Source: Pseudomonas costantinii (lineage in GTDB: Bacteria > Pseudomonadota > Gammaproteobacteria > Pseudomonadales > Pseudomonadaceae). Taken from it: a stretch of DNA of 64,000 nt. Below the pieces are notes generated by a model that had not been told where the DNA came from, ran no database searches, and saw only the letters and a program-made list of their open reading frames with translations. The stretch covers positions 1 through 64,000 of the forward strand of contig NZ_MDDR01000065.1 in the NCBI RefSeq assembly GCF_001870435.1, written 5' to 3'. Below, piece after piece: positions 34,226 to 43,226 of the stretch. Numbering within the stretch: the stretch's first letter is position 1; each line of letters begins with the position of its first letter. Position numbers and translations under genes: made by a program.

Positions 34226-35371
34226 TTACAGACAACCGGCCAATATTCCGACCAACTTCTGTGCACGCGGGTCCATAAGTACGTATGGCCCCAAGGTATT
34301 AGTCACAAACCCGAACGCAACATCATGTTCCGGGTCGGCAAACCCTACCGAACCGCCTGCCCCAGGGTGCCCAAACGCACGCGGGCCAAGGCCGAAGGTC
34401 GCATTGGGTAACTGTGGTTGATCCAACATGCAGCCCAGGCCGAAACGCGTTTGGGTCAATAAGGTTTTATCCAGCCCAATACTGTGCTCACGGGTCAATT
34501 GTTCAAGCATGTCGCTTTCCAGCAAACTACCGTCCAACAACCCGCTATAAAAACCCGCCAGGCTGCGTGCATTACCGTGACCATTTGCCGCTGGCTGCTG
34601 CATGCGCCGCCACTCGGGTTTATTAGTGCTGGTCAGAATAGACGGTGGATTGGCAAACGCCCGCGTAGTCATCGCCGTCGGTTCACGCATCATTACTTGC
34701 AATAACCGTTGTGCGGCTTCATCACCCATATTGCCTTTGCTGCGCGCTATATGGGCAACACGATAAAACTCTTCATCCGCCAGACCGACATGAAAGTCCA
34801 GGCCCAATGGCCGCGCAACCCGCGCCACGATGGACTCACCCGGCCCACGCCCATCGGCACGACGCAGCAATTCACCCACCAGCCAACCGTAGGTGATGGC
34901 TTCGTAGCCATGGCCTTGGCCCGGCGTCCACCACGGGGCCTCAGCCGCCAGGGTATCGACCATCAGTTGCCAGTCATACAGCGCTTCGGTGGGGAGCATC
35001 TCGCGGATCGCCGGCAACCCGGCCTGATGGCAGAGCAACTGGCGCAGGGTGATGGCGTCTTTACCCGCCGCCGCAAATTCCGGCCAGTAGTTGGCAACGG
35101 GGGCATCCAGTTGCAACTTGCCCTCGGCCACCAGTTGCAGAGCTGCAACGGCGGTAAAGGTCTTGGTGCAGGAAAACAGGTTGACGATGGTGTCGCTGTG
35201 CCAGGCCTCGGCCCCGTCCTTGTCGGCGGTGCCGGCCCACAGGTCGACCACGGTTTCGCCGCCGATTTGGATGCAGAGCCCGGCGCCACGTTCCTGCGGG
35301 TCATCGAACAACGCGGCAAACGCTTCACGTACCGCTTCGAACTGGAGCTCGTAATGACCCTGAATCTGCAC
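34226..35371 (-). CDS. serine hydrolase of the beta-lactamase/EstB esterase family
   Basis: This 381-residue enzyme has the class C beta-lactamase fold. The nucleophile motif is SCTK in NLFSCTKTFTAVAAL, and the Tyr motif is in GYEAITYGWLVGELLRR. A C-terminal HPGAGGSVGFADPEHD replaces the KTG box, as in EstB-type esterases. There is no signal peptide, so it is probably cytosolic. Members hydrolyse esters or beta-lactam-like amides, often with broad specificity. It lies between the agarase-like gene and the OmpA gene on the same strand. Confidence 0.9.
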   Translation of the reverse strand: MQIQGHYELQFEAVREAFAALFDDPQERGAGLCIQIGGETVVDLWAGTADKDGAEAWHSDTIVNLFSCTKTFTAVAALQLVAEGKLQLDAPVANYWPEFAAAGKDAITLRQLLCHQAGLPAIREMLPTEALYDWQLMVDTLAAEAPWWTPGQGHGYEAITYGWLVGELLRRADGRGPGESIVARVARPLGLDFHVGLADEEFYRVAHIARSKGNMGDEAAQRLLQVMMREPTAMTTRAFANPPSILTSTNKPEWRRMQQPAANGHGNARSLAGFYSGLLDGSLLESDMLEQLTREHSIGLDKTLLTQTRFGLGCMLDQPQLPNATFGLGPRAFGHPGAGGSVGFADPEHDVAFGFVTNTLGPYVLMDPRAQKLVGILAGCL

Positions 35372-35454
35372 CTAAGCGCCCTCGAAAAACACCGTAAAAA
35401 AGTGGCCGACATTGTTCCAGCCATTGTAGGTTTTGTGAACCCGTCAACGATGAA

Positions 35455-37764
35455 TCAATGTCCATTTCCAGAGTGCCCACCGGCATGCCCGGCGCCCTGC
35501 CCCGCGCCTTTGCCGTCTTGCCCGGACTTGCCACCTTCACTTTCACGAACCGCGCTGGCCGCCTTGGCCTTTTGCGCTTCCTTGCCCAGTTGGTCGACCG
35601 CCGCCAGGTTGCTTTTACGCACGCTCTCGACAAAGCCCTGGAACGGCACATCGGTGATGCCGACAAGACCGAAGTGGCCATTCTCGCCGTCCAGCAAACG
35701 ACCGGTCACCGGCTGGTCAAGGTACTGGAACCAGTGCACGCCAACGATCGACGGCTCGGCCATGGCCTGCTTGAGGAAGTTACCATAGGCCACGCCACGA
35801 TCTTCTTCGCGGGCCAACTGCGTTACGCCGCCCCAGAACGGGCCACGGTCCGCCGAACCGAAGTTGAACTCAGTGATCAACACCGGCTTGTCCAAAGCGC
35901 GCAAGGCCGCGAAGTCATAACCGTCCTGAGGCTTAAGGGTGTACATGTTGAAGCTCAGCACATCGCAATACTGTGCGCAGGACGCCACGGCTTCCGGGGT
36001 GCTCACGGCAAAACGACCGCCCAGCAGCAGTTGGTTGGGCGCGTGCCATTTCAGCGAATCGGAGATGGTCTTGAAATAGGCATCGGCGAAGGTCTTCTGG
36101 AAGTATTTGAAGTCGGCTTCGATTTCCGGGTGCTCAGGGCTGGGCATCGGCGGCTCGAACCCTGGGTCTTCCATCAGCTCCCAGCCCGCCAAGTGGATAC
36201 CCCAGGCTTTCGACAGGCCCTCTTCGTTGCGGTACTTGTCGCGCAGTTGCTTGAGGAACGCGCGCTTGGCCGGTACGTCGGTGGTCATGCGCAGGGTGCC
36301 GTAGGCCAGGGCGTAACGGGACTTTGGATCGTCGCCAGGACCGGACCAGGCCAGCTCATTGTCGGCAAAGAAACCGATCAGCCACGGGTCATCACGATGA
36401 TCGCGGGCAGCAATGGCCACCGCACGTTCGGTGGCCATGGCAAAGCGTGGATCAAACGGATCGGGCATGCCACCCCACCAGTCGGTGCCGGTGCTGATGC
36501 TGGCGTAATCGCCGACGATCGACAGCGGCAAGGTGTACGGCACGCGCTCGGCAGTGGTCAAACCCTCGTCGCTCCAGTTGCCCACGGTGTTGAAGCCCCA
36601 AGCCTTCAGGCGGTCGAGGGTGTGGGTGACCCAGCGTTTCTGGTCGAAACCGTCGGTGCCCCCTTCAGAACCATAGGTGCGCTGCAGGTTGGCCCCATAG
36701 AAATCGTACCAACGGCCCACATTGAAGCCCCGGCCCTGATCGGCACCATTGCCGCCACGGTTATCACCGTTGCCGTAGTACTTGTCGAACGGCTCGCCGG
36801 CCTTTGGCAACGCAGCGAACATCCACTCGCGGCCGGCCACATAGGTCTGGTTGTTGTCCGGGGCCACGGTGTTGACGCCCAGGGAGTAGAATGGATGCCC
36901 CTGCGGCGTCACCAGGTACCAGCGTCCGTCGCGCTTCTCGGTGCGGAAAAAGCCACTGGCGTCGAACGCCGGGCCTTTGTTCCAGCCGCCATATTGGTCC
37001 AGGGAAGATTTATCACGTTCGGCCAGCCAACCCTTGAGCTGTTGTTGCTCCTTGGCGGCGGCGGCCTTGAGTTGCTCGTCGTTGCTGACTTTTTCCGGCC
37101 AGCGCGCGCGGGTGGACTGGCCATAGGCATCCACCAGTTCGCTGTAGGCCGCCTTCAGCACCGGCTCGCTGTCCTGCACACCGAAGCGTTCCAGCAGGAT
37201 GCTTTGGGCAGCGTTGGGCTGGATCATCGACAGGGTCACCGAAGCCACCTGGCTGCGGTCGATTTCCCCGGCGCTGCCAGCCAGCAATACACGCTGGCCA
37301 TCCACAGTGATCGGCATCGGCGGGCCAGCCTTCATCCCCTGGCTCAGCGGTGAATTGGCTTGCAGCGGGATGAGCAGGGTCTGGGCCGGGCCAGCCGGCA
37401 GGTCGATGCGGCTGACCAGGGTCTTGCCGTCCGTACTCTGCACCTTGACGTACAGGGTCAACGCCCAGTCCATGGCACTCTGAATACGCAGGCTCATGGC
37501 GCTGGACTGCGACCAGTCCCAGGCACCGGTCTGCGGGCTGAGCACTAGGCTCGGTTCTGCGGCCGGGTTGAAAGTGATGCGGCGCAGCACCTCGCCTTCA
37601 GGGGTCTGTTCGGCGTTGTATTGCGGCAGGCTGGCGTCCTGGGTCGCCACCTTGACCACATCGGCAGGCCGGACGAAGTTGAACAACGTTTGTTGCCCGG
37701 CGGGTGCGGCCATCAAGGGCGCAGCAAACAGCAAGGCAAAAAGGGCGGGCAGCGTGCGAATCAT
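35455..37764 (-). CDS. exported agarase-like glycoside hydrolase (GH50/GH42-like) with a His/Gly tail
   Basis: This 769-residue protein has a signal peptide (ALLFAAPLMAAP). A beta-sandwich region (about 25-195) is followed by a TIM barrel of the agarase/GH-A type. The probable acid/base Glu is in FFADNELAWSG (near residue 470) and the nucleophile Glu in VLITEFNFGSADRG (near 632), as expected for clan A. The last 40 residues are Gly/His/Lys-rich (GAGHAGGHSGNGH) and could bind metal or anions. The frame is open to 37809, but the signal peptide fixes the start. No polysaccharide genes lie nearby. It may act on an exopolysaccharide; the substrate is not known from sequence. Confidence 0.85.
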   Translation of the reverse strand: MIRTLPALFALLFAAPLMAAPAGQQTLFNFVRPADVVKVATQDASLPQYNAEQTPEGEVLRRITFNPAAEPSLVLSPQTGAWDWSQSSAMSLRIQSAMDWALTLYVKVQSTDGKTLVSRIDLPAGPAQTLLIPLQANSPLSQGMKAGPPMPITVDGQRVLLAGSAGEIDRSQVASVTLSMIQPNAAQSILLERFGVQDSEPVLKAAYSELVDAYGQSTRARWPEKVSNDEQLKAAAAKEQQQLKGWLAERDKSSLDQYGGWNKGPAFDASGFFRTEKRDGRWYLVTPQGHPFYSLGVNTVAPDNNQTYVAGREWMFAALPKAGEPFDKYYGNGDNRGGNGADQGRGFNVGRWYDFYGANLQRTYGSEGGTDGFDQKRWVTHTLDRLKAWGFNTVGNWSDEGLTTAERVPYTLPLSIVGDYASISTGTDWWGGMPDPFDPRFAMATERAVAIAARDHRDDPWLIGFFADNELAWSGPGDDPKSRYALAYGTLRMTTDVPAKRAFLKQLRDKYRNEEGLSKAWGIHLAGWELMEDPGFEPPMPSPEHPEIEADFKYFQKTFADAYFKTISDSLKWHAPNQLLLGGRFAVSTPEAVASCAQYCDVLSFNMYTLKPQDGYDFAALRALDKPVLITEFNFGSADRGPFWGGVTQLAREEDRGVAYGNFLKQAMAEPSIVGVHWFQYLDQPVTGRLLDGENGHFGLVGITDVPFQGFVESVRKSNLAAVDQLGKEAQKAKAASAVRESEGGKSGQDGKGAGQGAGHAGGHSGNGH

Positions 37765-37838
37765 ACGAACAAGGTTCTCCCAAACGGCCGATGACTGGCC
37801 TGATGACATAAATCGATAGCAGTGAGATAGACCACGAA

Positions 37839-37856
37839 GTGGGCGAATTCGCCCAC
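37839..37856. terminator. perfect palindrome after dinG
   Basis: GTGGGCGAATTCGCCCAC is a perfect 18-base palindrome seven bases past the dinG stop. No T tract follows on the minus strand, so it may act as an RNA-protecting hairpin rather than a terminator. Confidence 0.45.
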
Positions 37857-37862
37857 GGTGGC

Positions 37863-40007
37863 TTAAGAAATTTCGCGCCTGAACGGCGGCAAGGCATTCA
37901 GGATAGCTTTGCCATAGCGCTGGGTGACCAAACGGCGGTCGAGCAAGGTGATGGTGCCCCGGTCTTCTTCGGTACGCAGCAAGCGACCGCAGGCCTGGAC
38001 CAGCTTCAAGGAAGCGTCCGGCACCGAGATTTCCATGAATGGGTTACCGCCCCGCGCTTCGATCCATTCGGCCAGGGCGGCCTCGACCGGATCATCCGGC
38101 ACCGAGAACGGGATCTTGGCGATCACCACGTGTTCACAGTAGGCACCGGGCAAGTCCACACCCTCTGCGAAACTGGCCAGGCCGAACAACACGCTGGAGT
38201 CCCCACCATCGACCCGCGCCTTGTGCTTGTTCAAGGTTTCCTGTTTGGACAGGTTGCCCTGGATAAACACCTGTTTGCGCCAGTCACGGTCGAGGCCGTC
38301 GAACACGTCCTGCATTTGTTTGCGTGAGGAGAACAGCACCAACGTGCCGCGCGAGCCTTCCACCAACTCCGGCAGGTCACGGATGATCGCCGCTGTGTGC
38401 GCCGCTGCGTCCCGTGGGTCAGCCTTGAGATCCGGCACCCGCAGCACGCCTGCGTCGGCGTGATGGAACGGGCTCGGCACCACGGCAGTGACGGCTGTTT
38501 TCGGCAGGCCGGCACGCATACGAAAGCGGTCGAAAGTACCTAGGGCAGTCAGCGTGGCCGAGGTCAGCAGGCAGCCATAGGCCACGTTCCACAGGTTGCG
38601 GCGCAACATTTCCGCCGCGAGGATCGGGCTGGCATTGACCTCGATATCAAACAGCGCGCCACTTTCCGACAGGGTCAGCCAACGGGCCATGGGCGGGTTG
38701 TCTTCCGGGTCTTCAACAGTGAAGGCAGTCCAAAGCTCCCAGTTGCCTTGGGAACGCGACAACAGGCTGCCGAACAGTGGGTACCATTCTTCAGCCTGGT
38801 TGCTGGCGATGCCGATGTTGACCTCGCCATCCATGCCTTCCTTGAGCAGGTCGGTCAGGCGGGTGAACAAGTCGGTCAGGCGCGAGAAGCCCTTCTTCAA
38901 CTCGATGCCCATTTCACGCATATGTTCGGGGATCAACCCACCCACGAAACGATGGCGTGGCCGTTCACGGCCTTCCACGTCTTCGCCAGGCTTGAAGTCG
39001 GCCACCTGCTCGCAGGCGCTGAACATGAACTGCTGCTGGGTCTTGATCTCCCGCGCCAGCTCCGGAACCTGTTCGATCAGCTTGCCCAGGTCGCCGGGCA
39101 GCGGGTGCTGGGCCAGCAACTTGGTGAGGTTCTTGGCGGTGGTTTCCAGCCAATCGGCGGTGGAGCGCAAGCGGGTGTAATGGGCGAAGTGGCCGATGGC
39201 TTTATCCGGCAGGTGATGGCCTTCGTCGAATACGTAGAGGGTGTCGCGCGGGTCCGGCAGTACGGCGCCGCCGCCCAGAGCCAGGTCGGCCAGGACCATG
39301 TCATGGTTGGTGACGATGACGTCGACCTTGCCCATGCCTTCGCGGGCCTTGTAGAAGGCGCACTGGCCGAAGTTAGGGCAATGGCGGTTGGTGCACTGGC
39401 TATGATCGGTGGTCAGGCGCGCCCAATCGGAATCTTCCAGGGCGGTGGGCCAGCTGTCGCGGTCACCGTCCCATTTATTCCCGGCCAGTTTCTCGATCAT
39501 GCTGGTAAATAGCTTCTGACTGACTTCATCGACTTCGATCTTGAAGCCTTCTTCTTCGAACAGCGAAGCAGTAGCCGTTTGCGCGTGACCTTCCTGCAGC
39601 AACACATCGAGCTTGGACAGACACATGTAGCGGCCACGGCCCTTGGCCAGGGCGAAGGTGAAGTGCAGCCCACTGTTGCGCATCAGGTCGGGCAAGTCTT
39701 TGTAGACAATCTGCTCTTGCAGCGCGACGGTGGCGGTAGCGATCACCAAGCGCTTGCCGGCGGCCTTGGCGGTCGGGATCGCGGCCAGGCTGTAGGCCAC
39801 GGTCTTACCGGTACCGGTGCCGGCTTCGACGGCCACAATCGCGGGCTCGCCACTGCGCCGACCCTCGTCGTCGGTGTCGATATCCCCGAGGACCTTGGCC
39901 ACTTCGGCGATCATCAGGCGTTGGCCGTAGCGCGGTTTCAAGCTCTTGGCTTCGAGAAAACGCGAATAGGCGCCCTGGATCGTGGTTTTGAGTTCAGTGC
40001 TAATCAT
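37863..40007 (-). CDS. dinG: ATP-dependent DNA helicase DinG
   Basis: This 714-residue superfamily 2 (XPD-like) helicase unwinds 5'-tailed DNA, R-loops and forks. Walker A is AGTGTGKT (62-69). Four cysteines that hold the 4Fe-4S cluster lie at 129, 205, 210 and 216 (CTNRHCPNFGQC), and the Walker B variant is DEGHH (261-265). Late motifs include ACGRLLRTEEDRG. All four cluster ligands are present. The gene reads toward the agarase-like gene and diverges from the CopD-like gene at 40107. Confidence 0.95.
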   Translation of the reverse strand: MISTELKTTIQGAYSRFLEAKSLKPRYGQRLMIAEVAKVLGDIDTDDEGRRSGEPAIVAVEAGTGTGKTVAYSLAAIPTAKAAGKRLVIATATVALQEQIVYKDLPDLMRNSGLHFTFALAKGRGRYMCLSKLDVLLQEGHAQTATASLFEEEGFKIEVDEVSQKLFTSMIEKLAGNKWDGDRDSWPTALEDSDWARLTTDHSQCTNRHCPNFGQCAFYKAREGMGKVDVIVTNHDMVLADLALGGGAVLPDPRDTLYVFDEGHHLPDKAIGHFAHYTRLRSTADWLETTAKNLTKLLAQHPLPGDLGKLIEQVPELAREIKTQQQFMFSACEQVADFKPGEDVEGRERPRHRFVGGLIPEHMREMGIELKKGFSRLTDLFTRLTDLLKEGMDGEVNIGIASNQAEEWYPLFGSLLSRSQGNWELWTAFTVEDPEDNPPMARWLTLSESGALFDIEVNASPILAAEMLRRNLWNVAYGCLLTSATLTALGTFDRFRMRAGLPKTAVTAVVPSPFHHADAGVLRVPDLKADPRDAAAHTAAIIRDLPELVEGSRGTLVLFSSRKQMQDVFDGLDRDWRKQVFIQGNLSKQETLNKHKARVDGGDSSVLFGLASFAEGVDLPGAYCEHVVIAKIPFSVPDDPVEAALAEWIEARGGNPFMEISVPDASLKLVQACGRLLRTEEDRGTITLLDRRLVTQRYGKAILNALPPFRREIS

Positions 40008-40106
40008 GGATAGTCGCGCGCAAAAAACGCTGGATAAATTTTCAGTGGTTCGGATCGGCGGCTATCATACCCCGCTAATGAATCCCGCGCAGAACGGAGT
40101 ACCTCA

Positions 40107-40571
40107 ATGACCGTGTTTAGCATTGCTTATACCCTGCATGTACTGGCCGCCCTGATCTGGGTCGGCGGCATGTTTTTCGCCTGGATGATCCTGCGCCCCG
40201 CCGCTATGGCGGCACTTGAAGGCCCTGCCCGGCTCAAATTGTGGGCGAATGTGTTTCAACGTTTTTTCGTGTGGGTCTGGGTGGCGGTGCTGATTTTGCC
40301 GATCAGTGGCGTCGGCCTGCTGCAACTGCGCTTCAACGGTTTTGAAACTGCGCCGCGTTATGTGCAGGTGATGATGGGGTTGTATGTGGTGATGACAGCG
40401 CTGTTTATCCGCATCCAGGCGTTGAAGTTCCCGGATTTGCGCGCAGCGGTGGCGGCTGAGGATTGGCCGGCCGGGGCGGCTGCGTTGGGGCAGATTCGTA
40501 AGCTGGTAGGAATTAACTTGATTGTAGGGCTGGTGGTGGTGGCAATTGCTTCGGCTCGGCCGATGTTCTAA
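40107..40571 (+). CDS. small CopD-like integral membrane protein
   Basis: This 154-residue protein has four predicted helices. The N-terminal AYTLHVLAALIWVGGMFFAWM has the His and the WVGG motif of the CopD superfamily, whose histidines can bind heme or copper. WANVFQRFFVWVWVAVLILP and the RKLVGINLIVGLVVV end are typical of the short single-domain members. No copC is linked. Function unproven; a role in copper or redox homeostasis is inference. Confidence 0.82.
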   Translation: MTVFSIAYTLHVLAALIWVGGMFFAWMILRPAAMAALEGPARLKLWANVFQRFFVWVWVAVLILPISGVGLLQLRFNGFETAPRYVQVMMGLYVVMTALFIRIQALKFPDLRAAVAAEDWPAGAAALGQIRKLVGINLIVGLVVVAIASARPMF

Positions 40572-40600
40572 GACTGTCGATTTTTATGGCGAACCGACTG

Positions 40601-40624
40601 TTGTGGCAAGCCCGCTCGCCACAA
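40601..40624. terminator. hairpin between convergent genes
   Basis: TTGTGGC (40601-40607) pairs with GCCACAA (40618-40624). It lies between the CopD-like and collagen-like genes. Confidence 0.45.
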
Positions 40625-40632
40625 GAGGGGGG

Positions 40633-41391
40633 TTACAGCCGTTGGACGGTCACGGCGCCTGCTGGCCCAGCCGGTCCCGGCTGCCCTTCCAACCCAGCCC
40701 GGCCTTTCTCACCACCATCGGCGCGGTACACCAGGCAGCCTTTGGATTGCCCACCTTTGCCCGGTTTGCCTGCCGTGCCGGCCAAACCACCTGCCCCGCC
40801 ATCCACCCAGACCTTGATCTGCTGCGCCGGGAAACTCTGCGGCAGCTCGACGCGCACCTGCGCACCCGCCGCGCCTGGCAGGCCATCGCCGCCGTTATCG
40901 CCATTGGCGCCGCGTCCGGCCGAACCCCAGGTGCAACCTGGGTCCACACCGTTGGCACCATCCAACCCGGCATAACCTTGGGCACCGGCGCCACCACGGG
41001 CATCCACCGACAACTCTTCGGCCGTCAGCGCATTAATGCGCAACGTGAGGTCACGCCCGGCCTTAGCCGGCCGTTCATGGGTGCCAGGGGCGCCGCGTGA
41101 AGTGATCTGGCTGCCATGCTCCAATTGCGCAGTGCGCACCTGCAATTGCAGCCCGGTACTGCCGGGGGCGATGGCGATACGCGCCTCACGCCCCAGGTGC
41201 AACTGGTCCACCGTAACTTGGCTAATGGTCGCCGGAATCAACAGGGTGCCGTAGTCCGCTACATCCAGGCGCTCCAATTGCAAAACGCTGGTGCTGCTGG
41301 GCAGACGCATCAATGAGTTGCTTTCAACGCTGACGCTCTGGGCCAGAGCAACGGGGCTGACCAACAGGGCCAACAGAAAAACCTTACGCAT
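40633..41391 (-). CDS. exported protein with collagen-like Gly-X-Y region
   Basis: This 252-residue protein has a signal peptide (MRKVFLLALLVSPVALAQ). A beta-rich N-terminal part (about 20-125) is followed by a glycine-rich second half. That half contains collagen-like runs such as GAAGAQ, GTAGKPGKGGQ and GQPGPAGPAGA, interrupted by a pair of cysteines (GCTWG and GCLVY). The repeats are irregular, so a true triple helix is uncertain. It starts inside the end of the DUF1145 gene, showing translational coupling. I do not recognise a named family. It is probably periplasmic or surface-exposed. Confidence 0.72.
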   Translation of the reverse strand: MRKVFLLALLVSPVALAQSVSVESNSLMRLPSSTSVLQLERLDVADYGTLLIPATISQVTVDQLHLGREARIAIAPGSTGLQLQVRTAQLEHGSQITSRGAPGTHERPAKAGRDLTLRINALTAEELSVDARGGAGAQGYAGLDGANGVDPGCTWGSAGRGANGDNGGDGLPGAAGAQVRVELPQSFPAQQIKVWVDGGAGGLAGTAGKPGKGGQSKGCLVYRADGGEKGRAGLEGQPGPAGPAGAVTVQRL

Positions 41392-41677
41392 GATTGGCCT
41401 CCTTGTTTGCTTCATCAATAGCAGCAGGCGCCGAAAGGCCCTGCACATGGAACATTCCCACCAGCAGGATCTGCAAGCGGTCACGCCAAGGATGGACACG
41501 GTGCTTCACGCTACTGTTGAACAACAGCAACACCAACAAGTGGGTAAGGAACAACAGGCTGCCAGCCAGACTCACCAACAGGTGGAATGGATTGGTGAGC
41601 GGCCGGAACAGATTGAGCACCACCACGCCCCAGAACAACAACGTCAGCAACTTCCCCAGCCCCCAAAACACCTTCAT
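41384..41677 (-). CDS. DUF1145 family membrane protein
   Basis: This 97-residue protein has two hydrophobic helices (about 5-25 and 33-53) in LLTLLFWGVVVLNLF and LLVSLAGSLLFLTHLLVLLLF, then HRVHPWRDRLQILLVGMFHVQGL, the signature end of DUF1145. Function unknown. Its last codons overlap the start of the collagen-like gene by eight bases, so the two are probably made together. Confidence 0.85.
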   Translation of the reverse strand: MKVFWGLGKLLTLLFWGVVVLNLFRPLTNPFHLLVSLAGSLLFLTHLLVLLLFNSSVKHRVHPWRDRLQILLVGMFHVQGLSAPAAIDEANKEANHA

Positions 41678-41806
41678 CCCGCATGCCCCTTACCTATTAT
41701 TCTTTGGGCGCACAGTAACGACTTCTACAGGCGATTTGCCAGTGAAGGATGAAAAAACTTGATGAAGGGATGGTTTGCCTGCGGTTTCGGCGAGGATCGC
41801 CAGCAA

Positions 41807-41831
41807 TGCCCCTGTGGTTCCCACAGGGGCA
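41807..41831 (-). terminator. hairpin after the OmpA-like gene
   Basis: TGCCCCTGTGG pairs with CCACAGGGGCA around three bases. It lies just past the stop codon of the minus-strand gene at 41839. There is no strong T tract. Confidence 0.5.
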
Positions 41832-41838
41832 AGGGCTG

Positions 41839-42534
41839 TCAGCGGTTGATCTGTATCTCCACGCGGCGGTTCAACGCACGCCCTTCAGCGGTTTTATTGT
41901 CTGCTACCGGATGGCTTTGACCCGCGCCAGTCACCGACACAAAATTGCTGCGGGGCACACCGGAACTGATCAAGTAGTCAGTGACCGAGTGGGCGCGTTT
42001 TTCCGAGAGCTTCTGGTTGTAGGCTTCTTTACCGACGCTGTCGGTATGCCCACTGACTCGCAGTTGCGCATTCGGGGCTTCTTTTTTCAGGCGAGTGGCG
42101 ATGGTGTCGAGTTTGGTTTTGTCCGCCGCCGTGAGCTTGGCCGAATCGAACTGGAAGTGCACATCACGAATCACGATGGTTTCTTCCTTGACCACAACGA
42201 CCTCTTCAACAACAACCGCTGGTGGTGCAGGTGGGCAACCATTAGCATCGACCTGCACGCCTTTAGGTGTGCCCGGGCACTTGTCGCGGCTGTCCGGCAC
42301 GCCGTCGCCGTCTTCGTCGCCATCGCCGTGCACCCAGCAATAGGCACCCGCCATACCGCCAACCAATAGCGCGCCATAGCCCGCGTAGGCCGAGCTTTTG
42401 GTCGCGCCAATTGCCGCACCGGTCACACCGCCAACCGCAGCACAGGTGGGCCAATCGGTTTTTTGCAAGCCTGCGCAACCTGTCAATACTCCGGTTAGCA
42501 GAACCAAGGGTAGAGCTGTCCGCATAATGCTCAT
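41839..42534 (-). CDS. OmpA-family lipoprotein with glycine zipper and TSP3-like motif
   Basis: This 231-residue lipoprotein has its acylated Cys in LTGVLTGCAG. A glycine-zipper-like segment (VGGVTGAAIGATKSSAYAG) and a calcium-type thrombospondin-3 motif (DGDEDGDGVPDSRDKCPGTP) follow, then a short Pro/Val linker. The OmpA peptidoglycan-binding domain is at about 120-231 (VHFQFDSAKL, VSGHTDSVGKEAYNQKLSEKR given as its start, ALNRRVEIQI). It anchors the outer membrane to peptidoglycan. An ATG three codons later (MRTALPL) is an alternative start. Confidence 0.92.
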   Translation of the reverse strand: MSIMRTALPLVLLTGVLTGCAGLQKTDWPTCAAVGGVTGAAIGATKSSAYAGYGALLVGGMAGAYCWVHGDGDEDGDGVPDSRDKCPGTPKGVQVDANGCPPAPPAVVVEEVVVVKEETIVIRDVHFQFDSAKLTAADKTKLDTIATRLKKEAPNAQLRVSGHTDSVGKEAYNQKLSEKRAHSVTDYLISSGVPRSNFVSVTGAGQSHPVADNKTAEGRALNRRVEIQINR

Positions 42535-42724
42535 CTGATTTCTCCTGAGGGTATCGGCGGGGGCCGATGGGTGGAGTAAAGACGGCTCCTTTCATCTGCG
42601 CCACTACGCCACACCCCCGTATTCATTGAGGATGGCCGTACGAGTCGGACATTTCGCAGTTGCCCGCTCTAGGCCCGCACGCTCAGCCGCGCTAGTCTCT
42701 ACGGTCTTGATGTGAGGATCTCTG

Positions 42725-43222
42725 ATGACCGCCGGTATTTCTTCCCGTACACCGCAGCAAGCCCTGGCCGCCTTGCTTGATCTGCACCAGCCAAAACGCC
42801 TGCTGCTGTTGGGTGCCAGTCAGTTTCCGGCGCTGGAAGCCTTTCAAGCCGAACACCCTGACACCCAGGTCGCCATTGCCCCGCCCGGGCCGTTGTCGGC
42901 GGAGTTGGCGGCACAGCGCTTTGATCTGGCGCTGGTGGTCGATTGCCTGGAGCACCTGTCAAAACCGCAAGGCCTGACCCTGCTCGGCGGCATCCGCAAC
43001 CTCAACGCCAGCCGCATTGCGGTATTGGTGGACCTGAGCGCGTGCGGCTGGAAGGACACCGATTTCTTCTCCCTGGCCCTGCAAGCCGGCGAGCGCTTCC
43101 AGCGCGATGAGCAGGTTCTGACGCTGTTTACCTATGATCTGCTTGACTATAAACAGGTGCCGGACTGGCTCAACGCCCGCTTCTGGGCCAACCCGGAAAA
43201 CTTCGGAAAGTATTGGTGGTAA
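42725..43222 (+). CDS. DUF6231 family protein, methyltransferase-like fold
   Basis: This 165-residue cytosolic protein has KRLLLLGASQFPALEAFQ near the N-terminus, resembling the first strand and glycine loop of a Rossmann fold. DLALVVDCLEHLSKPQGLTLLGGIR resembles the post-motif of SAM methyltransferases. No clear SAM-binding acidic loop remains, so it may be inactive. I recall the DUF6231 label for this protein beside ychJ in Pseudomonas. It is four bases upstream of ychJ, so it shares an operon. Confidence 0.75.
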   Translation: MTAGISSRTPQQALAALLDLHQPKRLLLLGASQFPALEAFQAEHPDTQVAIAPPGPLSAELAAQRFDLALVVDCLEHLSKPQGLTLLGGIRNLNASRIAVLVDLSACGWKDTDFFSLALQAGERFQRDEQVLTLFTYDLLDYKQVPDWLNARFWANPENFGKYWW

Positions 43223-43226
43223 CCCA

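Noticed and set aside
35458..37353. Long plus-strand open frame of 631 codons opposite the agarase-like gene
   Set aside because: It is an antisense shadow. The minus-strand frame has a signal peptide, catalytic motifs and full-family length; the plus frame has no recognisable domain.
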